Part shown: in pieces, positions 1-5,587 of the stretch
Position numbering within the stretch: position 1 is the first letter of the stretch
How the letters are laid out: each line of letters starts with the position of its first letter
From: Thioalkalivibrio sp.
Lineage (GTDB): Bacteria > Pseudomonadota > Gammaproteobacteria > Ectothiorhodospirales > Ectothiorhodospiraceae
Assembly: GCA_007120575.1 (NCBI GenBank)
Contig: SKNJ01000024.1
Span: 1-6,327 of the forward strand
Direction of reading: 5' to 3'
DNA: 6,327 nucleotides
Made by a program: the position numbers and the translations under genes
The notes under the pieces: model-generated
Seen by the model: the letters and a program-made list of their open reading frames with translations, nothing else
Database searches by the model: none
Told to the model about the DNA's origin: nothing

Positions 1-426
1 ACCGCGCTGTTCGTGACCCTCCAGGCCATGCCGCTGTGGGACTGGCTGTCCGTGGCCGTGATGGCGGCGGCGACGGTGCTGATCGTCACCTTCTTCGTGA
101 CCTCCTCGGACTCCGGGTCGCTGGTTATCGACACCCTGGCCTCCGGTGACGTGCGCAACCCGACCGTCACCCAGCGCGTGTACTGGGCCATCCTCGAGGG
201 GATTGTCGCGTCCATCCTGCTGCTGGCGGGGGGACTTGCCGCGCTGCAGGCGGCCGCGATCAGCATCGGGCTGCCCTTCTCGGTCATCATGCTGATTATG
301 GTGTTCGGCCTGTGGCGAAGCCTGCATCAGACCGAGGCGGTCACCCCGAGCAAGTACCAGAAGGAAGCCCCGCCGCCGCATACCCTGTTGGGGTATACGG
401 ACGATCTTGACGAAAAGATCAAGTAG
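1..426 (+). CDS. BCCT family (betaine/carnitine/choline) transporter, C-terminal part
   Basis: This is the 3' end of a gene that begins outside the window; the open frame runs from base 1 to a TAG stop and gives 141 residues. The stretch FFVTSSDSGSLVIDTLASG (about residues 31-49 of the fragment) is the hallmark of the BCCT family (BetT, OpuD, BetP, CaiT), just after a hydrophobic helix (WLSVAVMAAATVLIVTFFV). A second helix pair follows (about residues 62-102, from WAILEGIVASILLLAG to FSVIMLIMVFGLW), then a polar cytoplasmic tail of about 38 residues ending in charged residues. Family members are inner-membrane carriers that take up quaternary ammonium or related compounds, often for osmoprotection, usually driven by sodium or protons. 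The substrate cannot be told from this end of the protein, since the binding-site tryptophans lie upstream. The short tail gives no sign of the long regulatory domain found in some BetT proteins. The next gene starts only 9 nt downstream. Confidence 0.93.
   Translation, partial: TALFVTLQAMPLWDWLSVAVMAAATVLIVTFFVTSSDSGSLVIDTLASGDVRNPTVTQRVYWAILEGIVASILLLAGGLAALQAAAISIGLPFSVIMLIMVFGLWRSLHQTEAVTPSKYQKEAPPPHTLLGYTDDLDEKIK
380..420 (+). other. Two tandem small stem-loops at the end of the transporter gene
   Basis: Two perfect 6-bp inverted repeats lie side by side in the last codons of the transporter. ATACCC (380-385) pairs with GGGTAT (391-396) around a 5-nt loop, and GATCTT (403-408) pairs with AAGATC (415-420) around a 6-nt loop. 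The second ends one base before the putative ribosome-binding sequence of the next gene. In RNA they could slow 3' decay or adjust translation of the downstream dehydrogenase. Neither is followed by a T-run, so a terminator is unlikely. They overlap coding sequence, so chance is possible. Confidence 0.35.
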
Positions 427-435
427 GTCGTGACG

Positions 436-1311
436 ATGGCTGTATCCCGAGTGGCGCTGCTGGGGTGCGGGCTCATGGGGCAACCCATGGGCCTGCGTCT
501 CTTGCGGGCCGGATTTCCCGTGGTGGCCTATAACCGAACGGTCGCGCGTGCGAGCGATCTGGCGGCCGAGGGAGTCACCGTTCACAGTGCCCCTGCCGCG
601 GCGGTCGCGCAGGCGGACGTGCTGGTGCTGATGCTCAGTGACGCCGCCGCCATCAATGCCGTGCTGGACGACCTGCCCCCCGACGCGCTGGATGGGCGTT
701 GCGTGATCCAGATGGCGACCATCCTGCCGGCCGAGAGCCGGACGCTGGCGGAGCGGGTGCGCGCGGCGGGGGCCTGCTACCTGGAGGCCCCGGTGCTGGG
801 TTCCATCCCGGAGGCGCGGGATGGCCGTTTGCTGATCATGGCGGGCGCCGACAGTGAGGCGGACTTTGCCCGGGCGCAGCCGGTGCTGGCGGCCCTGGGC
901 GAGACCCCGCGGCATGTCGGCCCGGTGGGGCAGGGTGCGGCGCTGAAACTCGCCTTCAATCAGCTGATCGCGAGTCTCACTGCCGCGTTTTCCCTGAGCC
1001 TGGGGCTGGTCCGGCGCGAGGGAGTGGAGGTCGATACCTTCATGGAGATCCTGCGCGACAGTGCCCTGTATGCCCCGACCTTCGACAAGAAGCTGGGCAA
1101 GATGCTCTCCGGCGACTTTGGTACCGCCAACTTTCCGGTCAAGCATCTGCTGAAGGATGTGCGCCTGACCGAGCGTGCGGTGGTGGATGCCCAGCTGGCA
1201 GGGCCATGGCTGCCGTTGCTGGCGGAGTTGCTTGACCAGGCGCGCGAGTGCGGCCTGGAGGATGCCGACTATTCCGCGATCTACACGGCGATCGTGCCCG
1301 ACCGCCCCTGA
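436..1311 (+). CDS. NAD(P)-dependent beta-hydroxyacid dehydrogenase (3-hydroxyisobutyrate dehydrogenase family)
   Basis: A complete enzyme of 291 residues, the usual length for the family. The N-terminus carries the Rossmann dinucleotide-binding motif GCGLMGQPM (about residues 10-18), followed by AYNRT at the end of the second strand. The substrate-binding segment EAPVLGS (about 117-123) replaces the classic DAPVSGG. The catalytic lysine is K171 in GAALKLAFNQL, with the conserved Asn four residues later, and a second conserved KD pair lies at 240-241. The Glu/Gly-Ser form of the substrate motif is closer to the glyoxylate/succinic-semialdehyde reductase (GLYR) branch than to 3-hydroxyisobutyrate dehydrogenase proper; that is a judgement from motifs only. 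Family members interconvert a beta- or gamma-hydroxyacid and its carbonyl form in the cytoplasm. ATG436 is preferred because AGTAGG at 422-427 lies 8 nt upstream; GTG430, two codons earlier, would be too close to it. The gene probably shares an mRNA with the transporter before it. Confidence 0.92.
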   Translation: MAVSRVALLGCGLMGQPMGLRLLRAGFPVVAYNRTVARASDLAAEGVTVHSAPAAAVAQADVLVLMLSDAAAINAVLDDLPPDALDGRCVIQMATILPAESRTLAERVRAAGACYLEAPVLGSIPEARDGRLLIMAGADSEADFARAQPVLAALGETPRHVGPVGQGAALKLAFNQLIASLTAAFSLSLGLVRREGVEVDTFMEILRDSALYAPTFDKKLGKMLSGDFGTANFPVKHLLKDVRLTERAVVDAQLAGPWLPLLAELLDQARECGLEDADYSAIYTAIVPDRP

Positions 1312-1405
1312 CCTGCGCTGTGCCATGTGATAGCCGGGCCTGGGCAGGCGGCCGGGACGAAGCCCCCGTAAACACCGGATGACCAACCATCGCCAGCCAC
1401 CACCG

Positions 1406-1427
1406 GCGCAGAGCGCGCCGCCTGCGC
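1406..1427. terminator. Weak hairpin between convergent genes (possible terminator)
   Basis: The 129-bp gap (1312-1440) between the dehydrogenase and the convergent kinase holds overlapping GC-rich inverted repeats. GCGCAG (1406-1411) pairs with CTGCGC (1422-1427). Alternatives are GGCGC/GCGCC (1405-1409 with 1415-1419) and CCGCC/GGCGG (1418-1422 with 1429-1433). No T-run follows on either strand, and such repeats are common by chance in GC-rich DNA. The position is right for a bidirectional terminator but the sequence support is thin. Nothing else is recognisable in this gap. Confidence 0.2.
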
Positions 1428-1440
1428 GGGCGGGGCCGCG

Positions 1441-2346
1441 CTAGCCGAGTTCGGCGAGGAGCTGGCGGATCATCCGTTCCGCCTGGGACCCGTAGCCGCC
1501 ACCGAACAGGTGGTCGTGGTTCAGGATGTGATAGAGATTGTAGAGCGTACGCCGCACCGCATAACCGGGATCGATCGGCCACACGGCCTCGTAGGCGTCG
1601 AAAAAGTCCTGTCCGGGGTGACCGAACAGCTCCATCATCGCCAGGTCCGCCTCGCGGTCGCCATAGTAGGTCGCGGGGTCGAACAGGGTGGGTCGATCAT
1701 CGGCGAGAAAGCCCCAGTTGCCGCTCCACAGGTCGCCGTGCAGCAGTGACGGGGCCGGTCGGTAGTCGCTGAAGAAGCCGCCCAGGTCCTGTTCCAGACG
1801 CGCCACGGCGTCGACAAGCGAGCGCGCGGCCCCACGCTCGGCGGCGAGCTTGCGCTGGAAGCCCAGGCGTTCCTCGCGGTAGAAGTCGACCCAGGTGTCG
1901 TGCTCGGTGTTGGGCTGCGGAGTGCTGCCGATGTAGTTGTCCATGTCCAGGCCGAAGCGTGCGCGGGTCTGGCCGTGCATGTCCGCGATACCGTGGCCCA
2001 GGGCGACCCCGTCGCGGCGGCCACCGAGGTCGAGGTCCTCCAGCACCAGAAAGCTGCGGCCGCCGGCCTGGCCGGTCCCGATAACTTCCGGGATGTGCAG
2101 TGGCCTGGCGCGCTGCAGTTCCTCCAGGCCGCGCGCCTCGGCCTGGAACATCCCGAGGCCCTCGGGGCGGTTCAGCTTGATGAAGAAATGGCGGCCGTCG
2201 GTCCCGGTGAGACGCAGGGCCTGATTGATGGAGCCCCCGGAGCGAGCCTGCTCACTCGCCGGCGTGAACGCGGTTCCGGTATGGTCTCCGATACATTGGG
2301 CGATGGCGGCTTCGAGACGGTCGTCTCCCCGGATGGATCGCTGCAT
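1441..2346 (-). CDS. Fructosamine/ketosamine-3-kinase family protein (YniA-like)
   Basis: A 301-residue kinase of the fructosamine kinase family (aminoglycoside-phosphotransferase-like fold), cytoplasmic and close to the usual 285-300 residue length. Visible landmarks are a glycine-rich loop SGGSINQALRL (about 36-46), the ATP-binding lysine in FFIKLN (K57), a helix glutamate in QAEARGL (E70), the hinge LVLEDL (100-105), the catalytic loop LLHGDLWSGNWGF with D205 and N210, and the metal-binding FDPATYYGDREADLAM starting near 222. The family phosphorylates ketosamines or ribulosamines formed when sugars glycate amines; the phosphorylated adduct is unstable, so the reaction acts as a deglycation repair step. 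E. coli YniA is the nearest well-known homologue by motif, including the TPQPN segment. The frame stays open to an ATG at 2415, but ATG2346 is chosen because GAAGGA (2353-2358) lies 6 nt upstream and the added 23 residues look non-homologous. The globin gene diverges from it. Confidence 0.93.
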   Translation of the reverse strand: MQRSIRGDDRLEAAIAQCIGDHTGTAFTPASEQARSGGSINQALRLTGTDGRHFFIKLNRPEGLGMFQAEARGLEELQRARPLHIPEVIGTGQAGGRSFLVLEDLDLGGRRDGVALGHGIADMHGQTRARFGLDMDNYIGSTPQPNTEHDTWVDFYREERLGFQRKLAAERGAARSLVDAVARLEQDLGGFFSDYRPAPSLLHGDLWSGNWGFLADDRPTLFDPATYYGDREADLAMMELFGHPGQDFFDAYEAVWPIDPGYAVRRTLYNLYHILNHDHLFGGGYGSQAERMIRQLLAELG

Positions 2347-2413
2347 GCCTGGTCCTTCGGTTGCCTGGAGCGAAACAGGGTACCGATCCGCACACATTCT
2401 TTCAGGAGGGCCC
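2347..2413. promoter_or_regulatory. Divergent control region between kinase and globin genes
   Basis: About 67 bp separate the start of the minus-strand kinase from the plus-strand globin, so both promoters must lie here or overlap the coding ends. It contains the kinase Shine-Dalgarno (GAAGGA on the minus strand, 2353-2358) and the globin Shine-Dalgarno (AGGAGG, 2404-2409). No good -35/-10 pair is visible; TTGCCT at 2361-2366 is a possible plus-strand -35 but has no convincing -10 at the right distance. The segment 2389-2403 is less GC-rich than its surroundings. No NsrR, FNR or other operator is recognised. Confidence 0.45.
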
Positions 2414-2416
2414 ATG

Positions 2417-2800
2417 ATGGCCTATCGCCAACTGATTCCACTTTGCGACAAGATCGGCGTGGAGCGCATCCGCGTGGTGATCGACGATTTCTACCGCCGC
2501 CTGGCTGCCGATCCCGATATCGGGCATCACTTCGAGCGGATTCGGGACTTCGAGGACCATGTGAACCGGATTGCCGATTTCTGGTACATGAACCTCGGCG
2601 GGCGCCTGGATACGCCGCCGACCATCGACATGGTCGGCAAGCATGCGCCGCTCAAGCTCACCGAGACGGACCTGGAGACCTGGTTGCGGCACTTCCGCGC
2701 GACCACCGAGGCACATCTTGAGGCGCCGCTGGCGGCGGAATGGCAGCAACTGGCGGAGGGCATTGCCAGCCGGATGCGCGAGGACATCATCCAGGGGTGA
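2417..2800 (+). CDS. Truncated haemoglobin, probably group III
   Basis: A 127-residue globin of the 2-over-2 (truncated) type. The FY pair (F25-Y26, helix B, including the distal B10 tyrosine) and H48 in FEDHVNRIADFW (candidate distal E7) support the call. So do the DFW at 54-56, typical of group III, and the proximal histidine H76 in GKHAPLKL followed by ETWLRHF, with W89 near the G8 position. Group III globins are small cytoplasmic haem proteins; Campylobacter Ctb is the studied example, and roles in oxygen, nitric oxide or peroxide chemistry have been proposed. The ATG at 2417 is preferred because AGGAGG at 2404-2409 lies 7 nt upstream; ATG2414, one codon earlier, would have only 4 nt. The open frame extends back to 2225 but overlaps the kinase there and is not coding. 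No redox partner gene is adjacent. Confidence 0.9.
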   Translation: MAYRQLIPLCDKIGVERIRVVIDDFYRRLAADPDIGHHFERIRDFEDHVNRIADFWYMNLGGRLDTPPTIDMVGKHAPLKLTETDLETWLRHFRATTEAHLEAPLAAEWQQLAEGIASRMREDIIQG

Positions 2801-2821
2801 GGCCGCGGGCGGCGCGGACAG

Positions 2822-2839
2822 GCGCGGCACATGCCGCGC
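2822..2839. terminator. Hairpin between convergent globin and slt genes
   Basis: GCGCGGC (2822-2828) and GCCGCGC (2833-2839) form a perfect 7-bp, fully G/C stem around the 4-nt loop ACAT; the outer two loop bases could also pair. It sits in the 45-bp gap between the globin stop and the stop of the transglycosylase gene, where a bidirectional terminator would be expected. No T-run follows in either direction, so classic intrinsic termination is uncertain; it could instead protect 3' ends. Confidence 0.5.
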
Positions 2840-2845
2840 GACCGT

Positions 2846-4897
2846 TCAGCAGGGACTGTCGGCGTAGCCGGGGGCGTCACAGAAGGCGCGGCCGAGGACC
2901 AGGGCGCCCTCCGTGTCGTGCAAGCCTTGCAGGTGGTCGTGGCGGCTTTGTGCGAGGCGGGCCTCGGGGGTGACCGGGAACAGCAGCGAGGACAGCGACG
3001 GCGGTTCCTGGCCCAGACGTACGGCATAGATGATGCGGTAGGCGAACACCCGGCGGACGTAGTCGCGGGTCTCGGAAAACGGGATCAGCTCGGCCCAGAT
3101 ATCCGGATCCATCTGCCCTTCCTCGGGCAGCCAGGAGCGCACGCGGTGCGCGCCGGCGTTGTAGGCCGCGGTGGACAGCAGGCTGTGGCCGCCGAAACGG
3201 TCGAGGTTGCGCTTCAGGTAGTAGGTGCCGAGGCGGGTATTGGTGGCCGGGTCGAGGATGTCCCAGTCGGAGTTCACCCGCACGCCGGCGGCACGCGCGA
3301 TCGAGCGGCCGGTGGCGGGCATCACCTGCATCACGCCCAGCGCGCCGGCGCCGGAGCGCACGTCGTGCAGGAACGCGCTCTCCTGGCGCGCGATCGCCAT
3401 CGCCCAGGCCGGGTCGATCCCCTGGTCACGCGCCCCGGACACGATCAGCCGGTCGAAGGCCAGCGGGAATCGCAGCTCGATGTCGTCCCAGTGCCGGGCG
3501 CGCGCAACCGTGAAGATCGCGCGGTCGTGCCAGCCCCAGTTGGCGAATTCGCGTGCGGCGGCCTCAAGCTCGTCCGGCTCCATCTGCGCGATTGCGTGGT
3601 GCCATTCGCGGCGTGCCTCGGAATAGCGATCCAGCCGGATCAGCTCCCGCATCCGCCGCATGCTGTCGCGGGTGCGGACGGCCTCGCGCGGGCCTGCGCC
3701 CGGTTCCAGCGGCACATGCGCGATGCGGTAGGGCTTGCCCAGGCGGTCGGCGGCGAGAAAGCCGTGGAAGTTGCGTTCGCGCGCGGCGCGTTCGTAGAAC
3801 GGGCGCGCCGCTGCAATGGAGTCGAGCTGCTCCAGAGCGCGTGCGTACCAGTACTGCCACTGGGCCTTGTCACGTTCTTCCCGGTCCAGTACCCGGATCG
3901 CGTCGCGCACGGTCTCCCAGTCGCGCGCATGCAGCGCCGCGCGGATCTGCCACTGGCGCAACTGGGTGTCGAACACCGCCGCGTCCAGGCGGGCCAGGTA
4001 GCCCAGCGCCTCGGGACGGTAGCGCAGTGCCAGGCGCAGGCCCAGGGCGTGCTGGATCTGGCGTGTAGTGTCGGCGTCGAGCCCCAGCCGCTCGCTGTGG
4101 CGCTCCCAGCCTTCCAGCGCCGCGTCCAGGTCCTGGCGGATCCAGCGGCTGAAGGCCCGCTGGATCAGTGCGGGTGCGGAGCGATGTTCCCCGGCATGGA
4201 ATTCAGCCCGCGCCACGCGCTCCGGTCGCTGCTCGAGTGCCAGCCAGTGTTCGGCCCAACCCCGGTCGGCCGTGTCCAGATAGCGGCGCAGATAGCGGGC
4301 CAGGCCGGTCTGGCCTGCCTGCATCGCGAGGACAAAGCGGTCCCAGGCCAGTTCGCCGGTCAGGCCGTCGGCCGAGCGCCATGCCTCCAGGGCCGGGTCG
4401 CAGGCCCCCGGGCGCGAATGGCCGTGCAGCCAGACCGGCTCGATGTTCCGCAGGGCCGCATCCGGCTCGCCGGTCTCGAGCAGTGCCTGGCGCCGCATGC
4501 AGTCCTGTTCAACCGATAGTGCCCGGCCGTTGTCGGCCAGCTCCAGAAAATCCTCCCAGCGCTCCTCCCGGCCCAGGAAGCCGAGATAGCTGGTGTGCAG
4601 GCGGTCGGCCAGCGGTGTGTCCGGATGGTTGGCGAGGAAGCCGCGGACCGCGTCGGGGTCCGCGCGCCCGAGGTTGCGGGCCAGTTCGCGGTAATCGAGA
4701 TACGGGGTCAGCGGGTACCCGGCCAGGGTCGAGCGCGCGGTGCGGTAGGCGGCCGTGTCGCCGTTGTTCAGCGCGCGCTCGGCGAGCAGGAACAGGCTGC
4801 GCTCGAAGGCCAGTTCGCTGTCGGTTTCGGCGCCGGAGGGGCCGGTGCCCAGCACCAGCGCGGCAAGGCCGAGAATCATCATCAGGGAGTGGCGCAT
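2846..4897 (-). CDS. slt: Soluble lytic murein transglycosylase (Slt70-like)
   Basis: A 683-residue periplasmic enzyme that cleaves the glycan strands of peptidoglycan and leaves 1,6-anhydromuramic ends; E. coli Slt70 is somewhat shorter at 645. Residues 1-23 form a signal peptide (hydrophobic core LMMILGLAALVLG, likely cleavage after PSGA). Residues about 27-470 are alpha-helical and repeat-like, matching the doughnut-shaped superhelical U and L domains of Slt70. The catalytic domain (about 490-630) contains AIARQESAF with the catalytic glutamate E506, then GALGVMQVMPATG (518-530), DPATNTRLGTYYL (549-561) and AYNAG (578-582), all standard for lysozyme-like GH23 transglycosylases. The last 50 or so residues extend beyond the usual end and contain two cysteines (C672, C683). 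ATG4897 is supported by AGGA (4903-4906, minus strand) 5 nt upstream. Its neighbours do not include trpR, the partner of slt in E. coli. Confidence 0.95.
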   Translation of the reverse strand: MRHSLMMILGLAALVLGTGPSGAETDSELAFERSLFLLAERALNNGDTAAYRTARSTLAGYPLTPYLDYRELARNLGRADPDAVRGFLANHPDTPLADRLHTSYLGFLGREERWEDFLELADNGRALSVEQDCMRRQALLETGEPDAALRNIEPVWLHGHSRPGACDPALEAWRSADGLTGELAWDRFVLAMQAGQTGLARYLRRYLDTADRGWAEHWLALEQRPERVARAEFHAGEHRSAPALIQRAFSRWIRQDLDAALEGWERHSERLGLDADTTRQIQHALGLRLALRYRPEALGYLARLDAAVFDTQLRQWQIRAALHARDWETVRDAIRVLDREERDKAQWQYWYARALEQLDSIAAARPFYERAARERNFHGFLAADRLGKPYRIAHVPLEPGAGPREAVRTRDSMRRMRELIRLDRYSEARREWHHAIAQMEPDELEAAAREFANWGWHDRAIFTVARARHWDDIELRFPLAFDRLIVSGARDQGIDPAWAMAIARQESAFLHDVRSGAGALGVMQVMPATGRSIARAAGVRVNSDWDILDPATNTRLGTYYLKRNLDRFGGHSLLSTAAYNAGAHRVRSWLPEEGQMDPDIWAELIPFSETRDYVRRVFAYRIIYAVRLGQEPPSLSSLLFPVTPEARLAQSRHDHLQGLHDTEGALVLGRAFCDAPGYADSPC

Positions 4898-4929
4898 GCC
4901 GGTCCTGTTTTGCTGTCGGCTACGTTTTC

Positions 4930-4958
4930 ATCATTGCCGAGGGTGGGGCGCCGAGCAA
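4930..4958 (-). promoter_or_regulatory. Candidate sigma-70-type promoter for slt
   Basis: In the 150-bp gap (4898-5047) upstream of slt, the minus strand reads TTGCTC (4953-4958), then 17 nt, then AATGAT (4930-4935). This is a partial match to -35 (3 of 6) and -10 (4 of 6) with ideal spacing, about 33 nt before the ATG. It is the best pair seen here, but two weak hexamers can arise by chance. No convincing terminator for the upstream rluE-like gene was found in the same gap, so read-through into slt remains possible. Confidence 0.25.
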
Positions 4959-5047
4959 GGGGGAGCGCGCGGATTCGCGGCACCTGCGGGGCAGTTTCGA
5001 CAACCGACTTCGGGGTGGGTTTGCGACGGATGATGCGGCCGGGCGGG

Positions 5048-5587
5048 TCAGTCCTGCAGGAGCCGCCATGTGCCCCGGGCGAGACCGTCGAGGGTCCAGG
5101 AGGCGACCCGGTAGCGGACCAGGCGCAGGGTCGGGTGGCCGACCGCGGCGGTCATGCGCCGGACCTGGCGGTTGCGGCCCTCGTCGAGGGTGATCGCGAG
5201 CCAGTGGGTCGGGATGTGCCGGCGAAAGCGCACCGGGGGGTCGCGCTCCGGCAGGTCGGGCGGTTCCATGCGGTCCACCCGCGCCGGCCGTGTGAGTCCG
5301 TCGCGCAGCCCGACACCGGCGCGCAGGGTGTCCAGCGCGGCGTCGTCGGGTTCGCCTTCCACCTGCACCCAGTAAGTCTTGCCGGTCTTGTGGCGGGGCT
5401 GGGTCAGGCGCGCGTTGAGCCGCCCGTCGTCGGTCAGCACCATCAGGCCCTCGCTGTCGCGGTCCAGGCGGCCGGCCGGGTAGACCCCGGGCAGGCGGAT
5501 GTAGTCGGCGAGCGTCGGGCGGCCTTCGGGGTCGGTGAACTGCGGCAGTACGCCCCACGGCTTGTGGAACAGGACGATCCGGGTCAT
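5048..5587 (-). CDS. rluE: 23S rRNA pseudouridine synthase, RluE-like
   Basis: A 179-residue enzyme of the RsuA/RluB/E/F family that isomerises uridine to pseudouridine in rRNA; E. coli RluE acts on U2457 of 23S rRNA near the peptidyl-transferase centre. The match to RluE is strong from the first residues: [14 protein letters not shown] (6-19), [17 protein letters not shown] with catalytic aspartate D42, [18 protein letters not shown] (61-78), [23 protein letters not shown] ending near 147, and PTLRLVRYR (152-160). There is no N-terminal S4 RNA-binding domain, as expected for RluE, and the protein lacks the basic N-terminal extension of about 40 residues of the E. coli enzyme. The frame stays open far upstream, but homology begins at ATG5587. 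That ATG has no good Shine-Dalgarno; it overlaps the stop of the preceding gene as ATGA, so translation is probably coupled. Confidence 0.93.
   Translation of the reverse strand: MTRIVLFHKPWGVLPQFTDPEGRPTLADYIRLPGVYPAGRLDRDSEGLMVLTDDGRLNARLTQPRHKTGKTYWVQVEGEPDDAALDTLRAGVGLRDGLTRPARVDRMEPPDLPERDPPVRFRRHIPTHWLAITLDEGRNRQVRRMTAAVGHPTLRLVRYRVASWTLDGLARGTWRLLQD

Noticed and set aside
1338..1349. Short palindrome GCCT-GGGC-AGGC after the dehydrogenase gene
   Set aside because: The stem is only 4 bp with no T-run; expected by chance in GC-rich DNA.
2225..2413. Upstream in-frame extension of the globin gene
   Set aside because: It overlaps the 5' part of the kinase gene on the other strand and the shared control region, and globin homology plus a good Shine-Dalgarno support a start at 2417.
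1900..2721. Plus-strand open frame (273 codons) spanning kinase and globin
   Set aside because: It runs antisense to the kinase and out of frame through the globin; no motif is recognisable.
2831..4519. Long plus-strand open frame (562 codons) opposite the transglycosylase gene
   Set aside because: It lies wholly antisense to the clearly conserved slt gene, its translation shows no recognisable motif and has low-complexity Val/Gly/Ala/Gln composition. Such frames are common opposite GC-rich genes because stop codons become rare.
4898..5047. Possible terminator, small RNA or riboswitch in the gap between rluE and slt
   Set aside because: Only a 4-bp CCGA/TCGG pairing with a 2-nt loop and scattered GC-rich repeats are visible; nothing matches a known RNA element.
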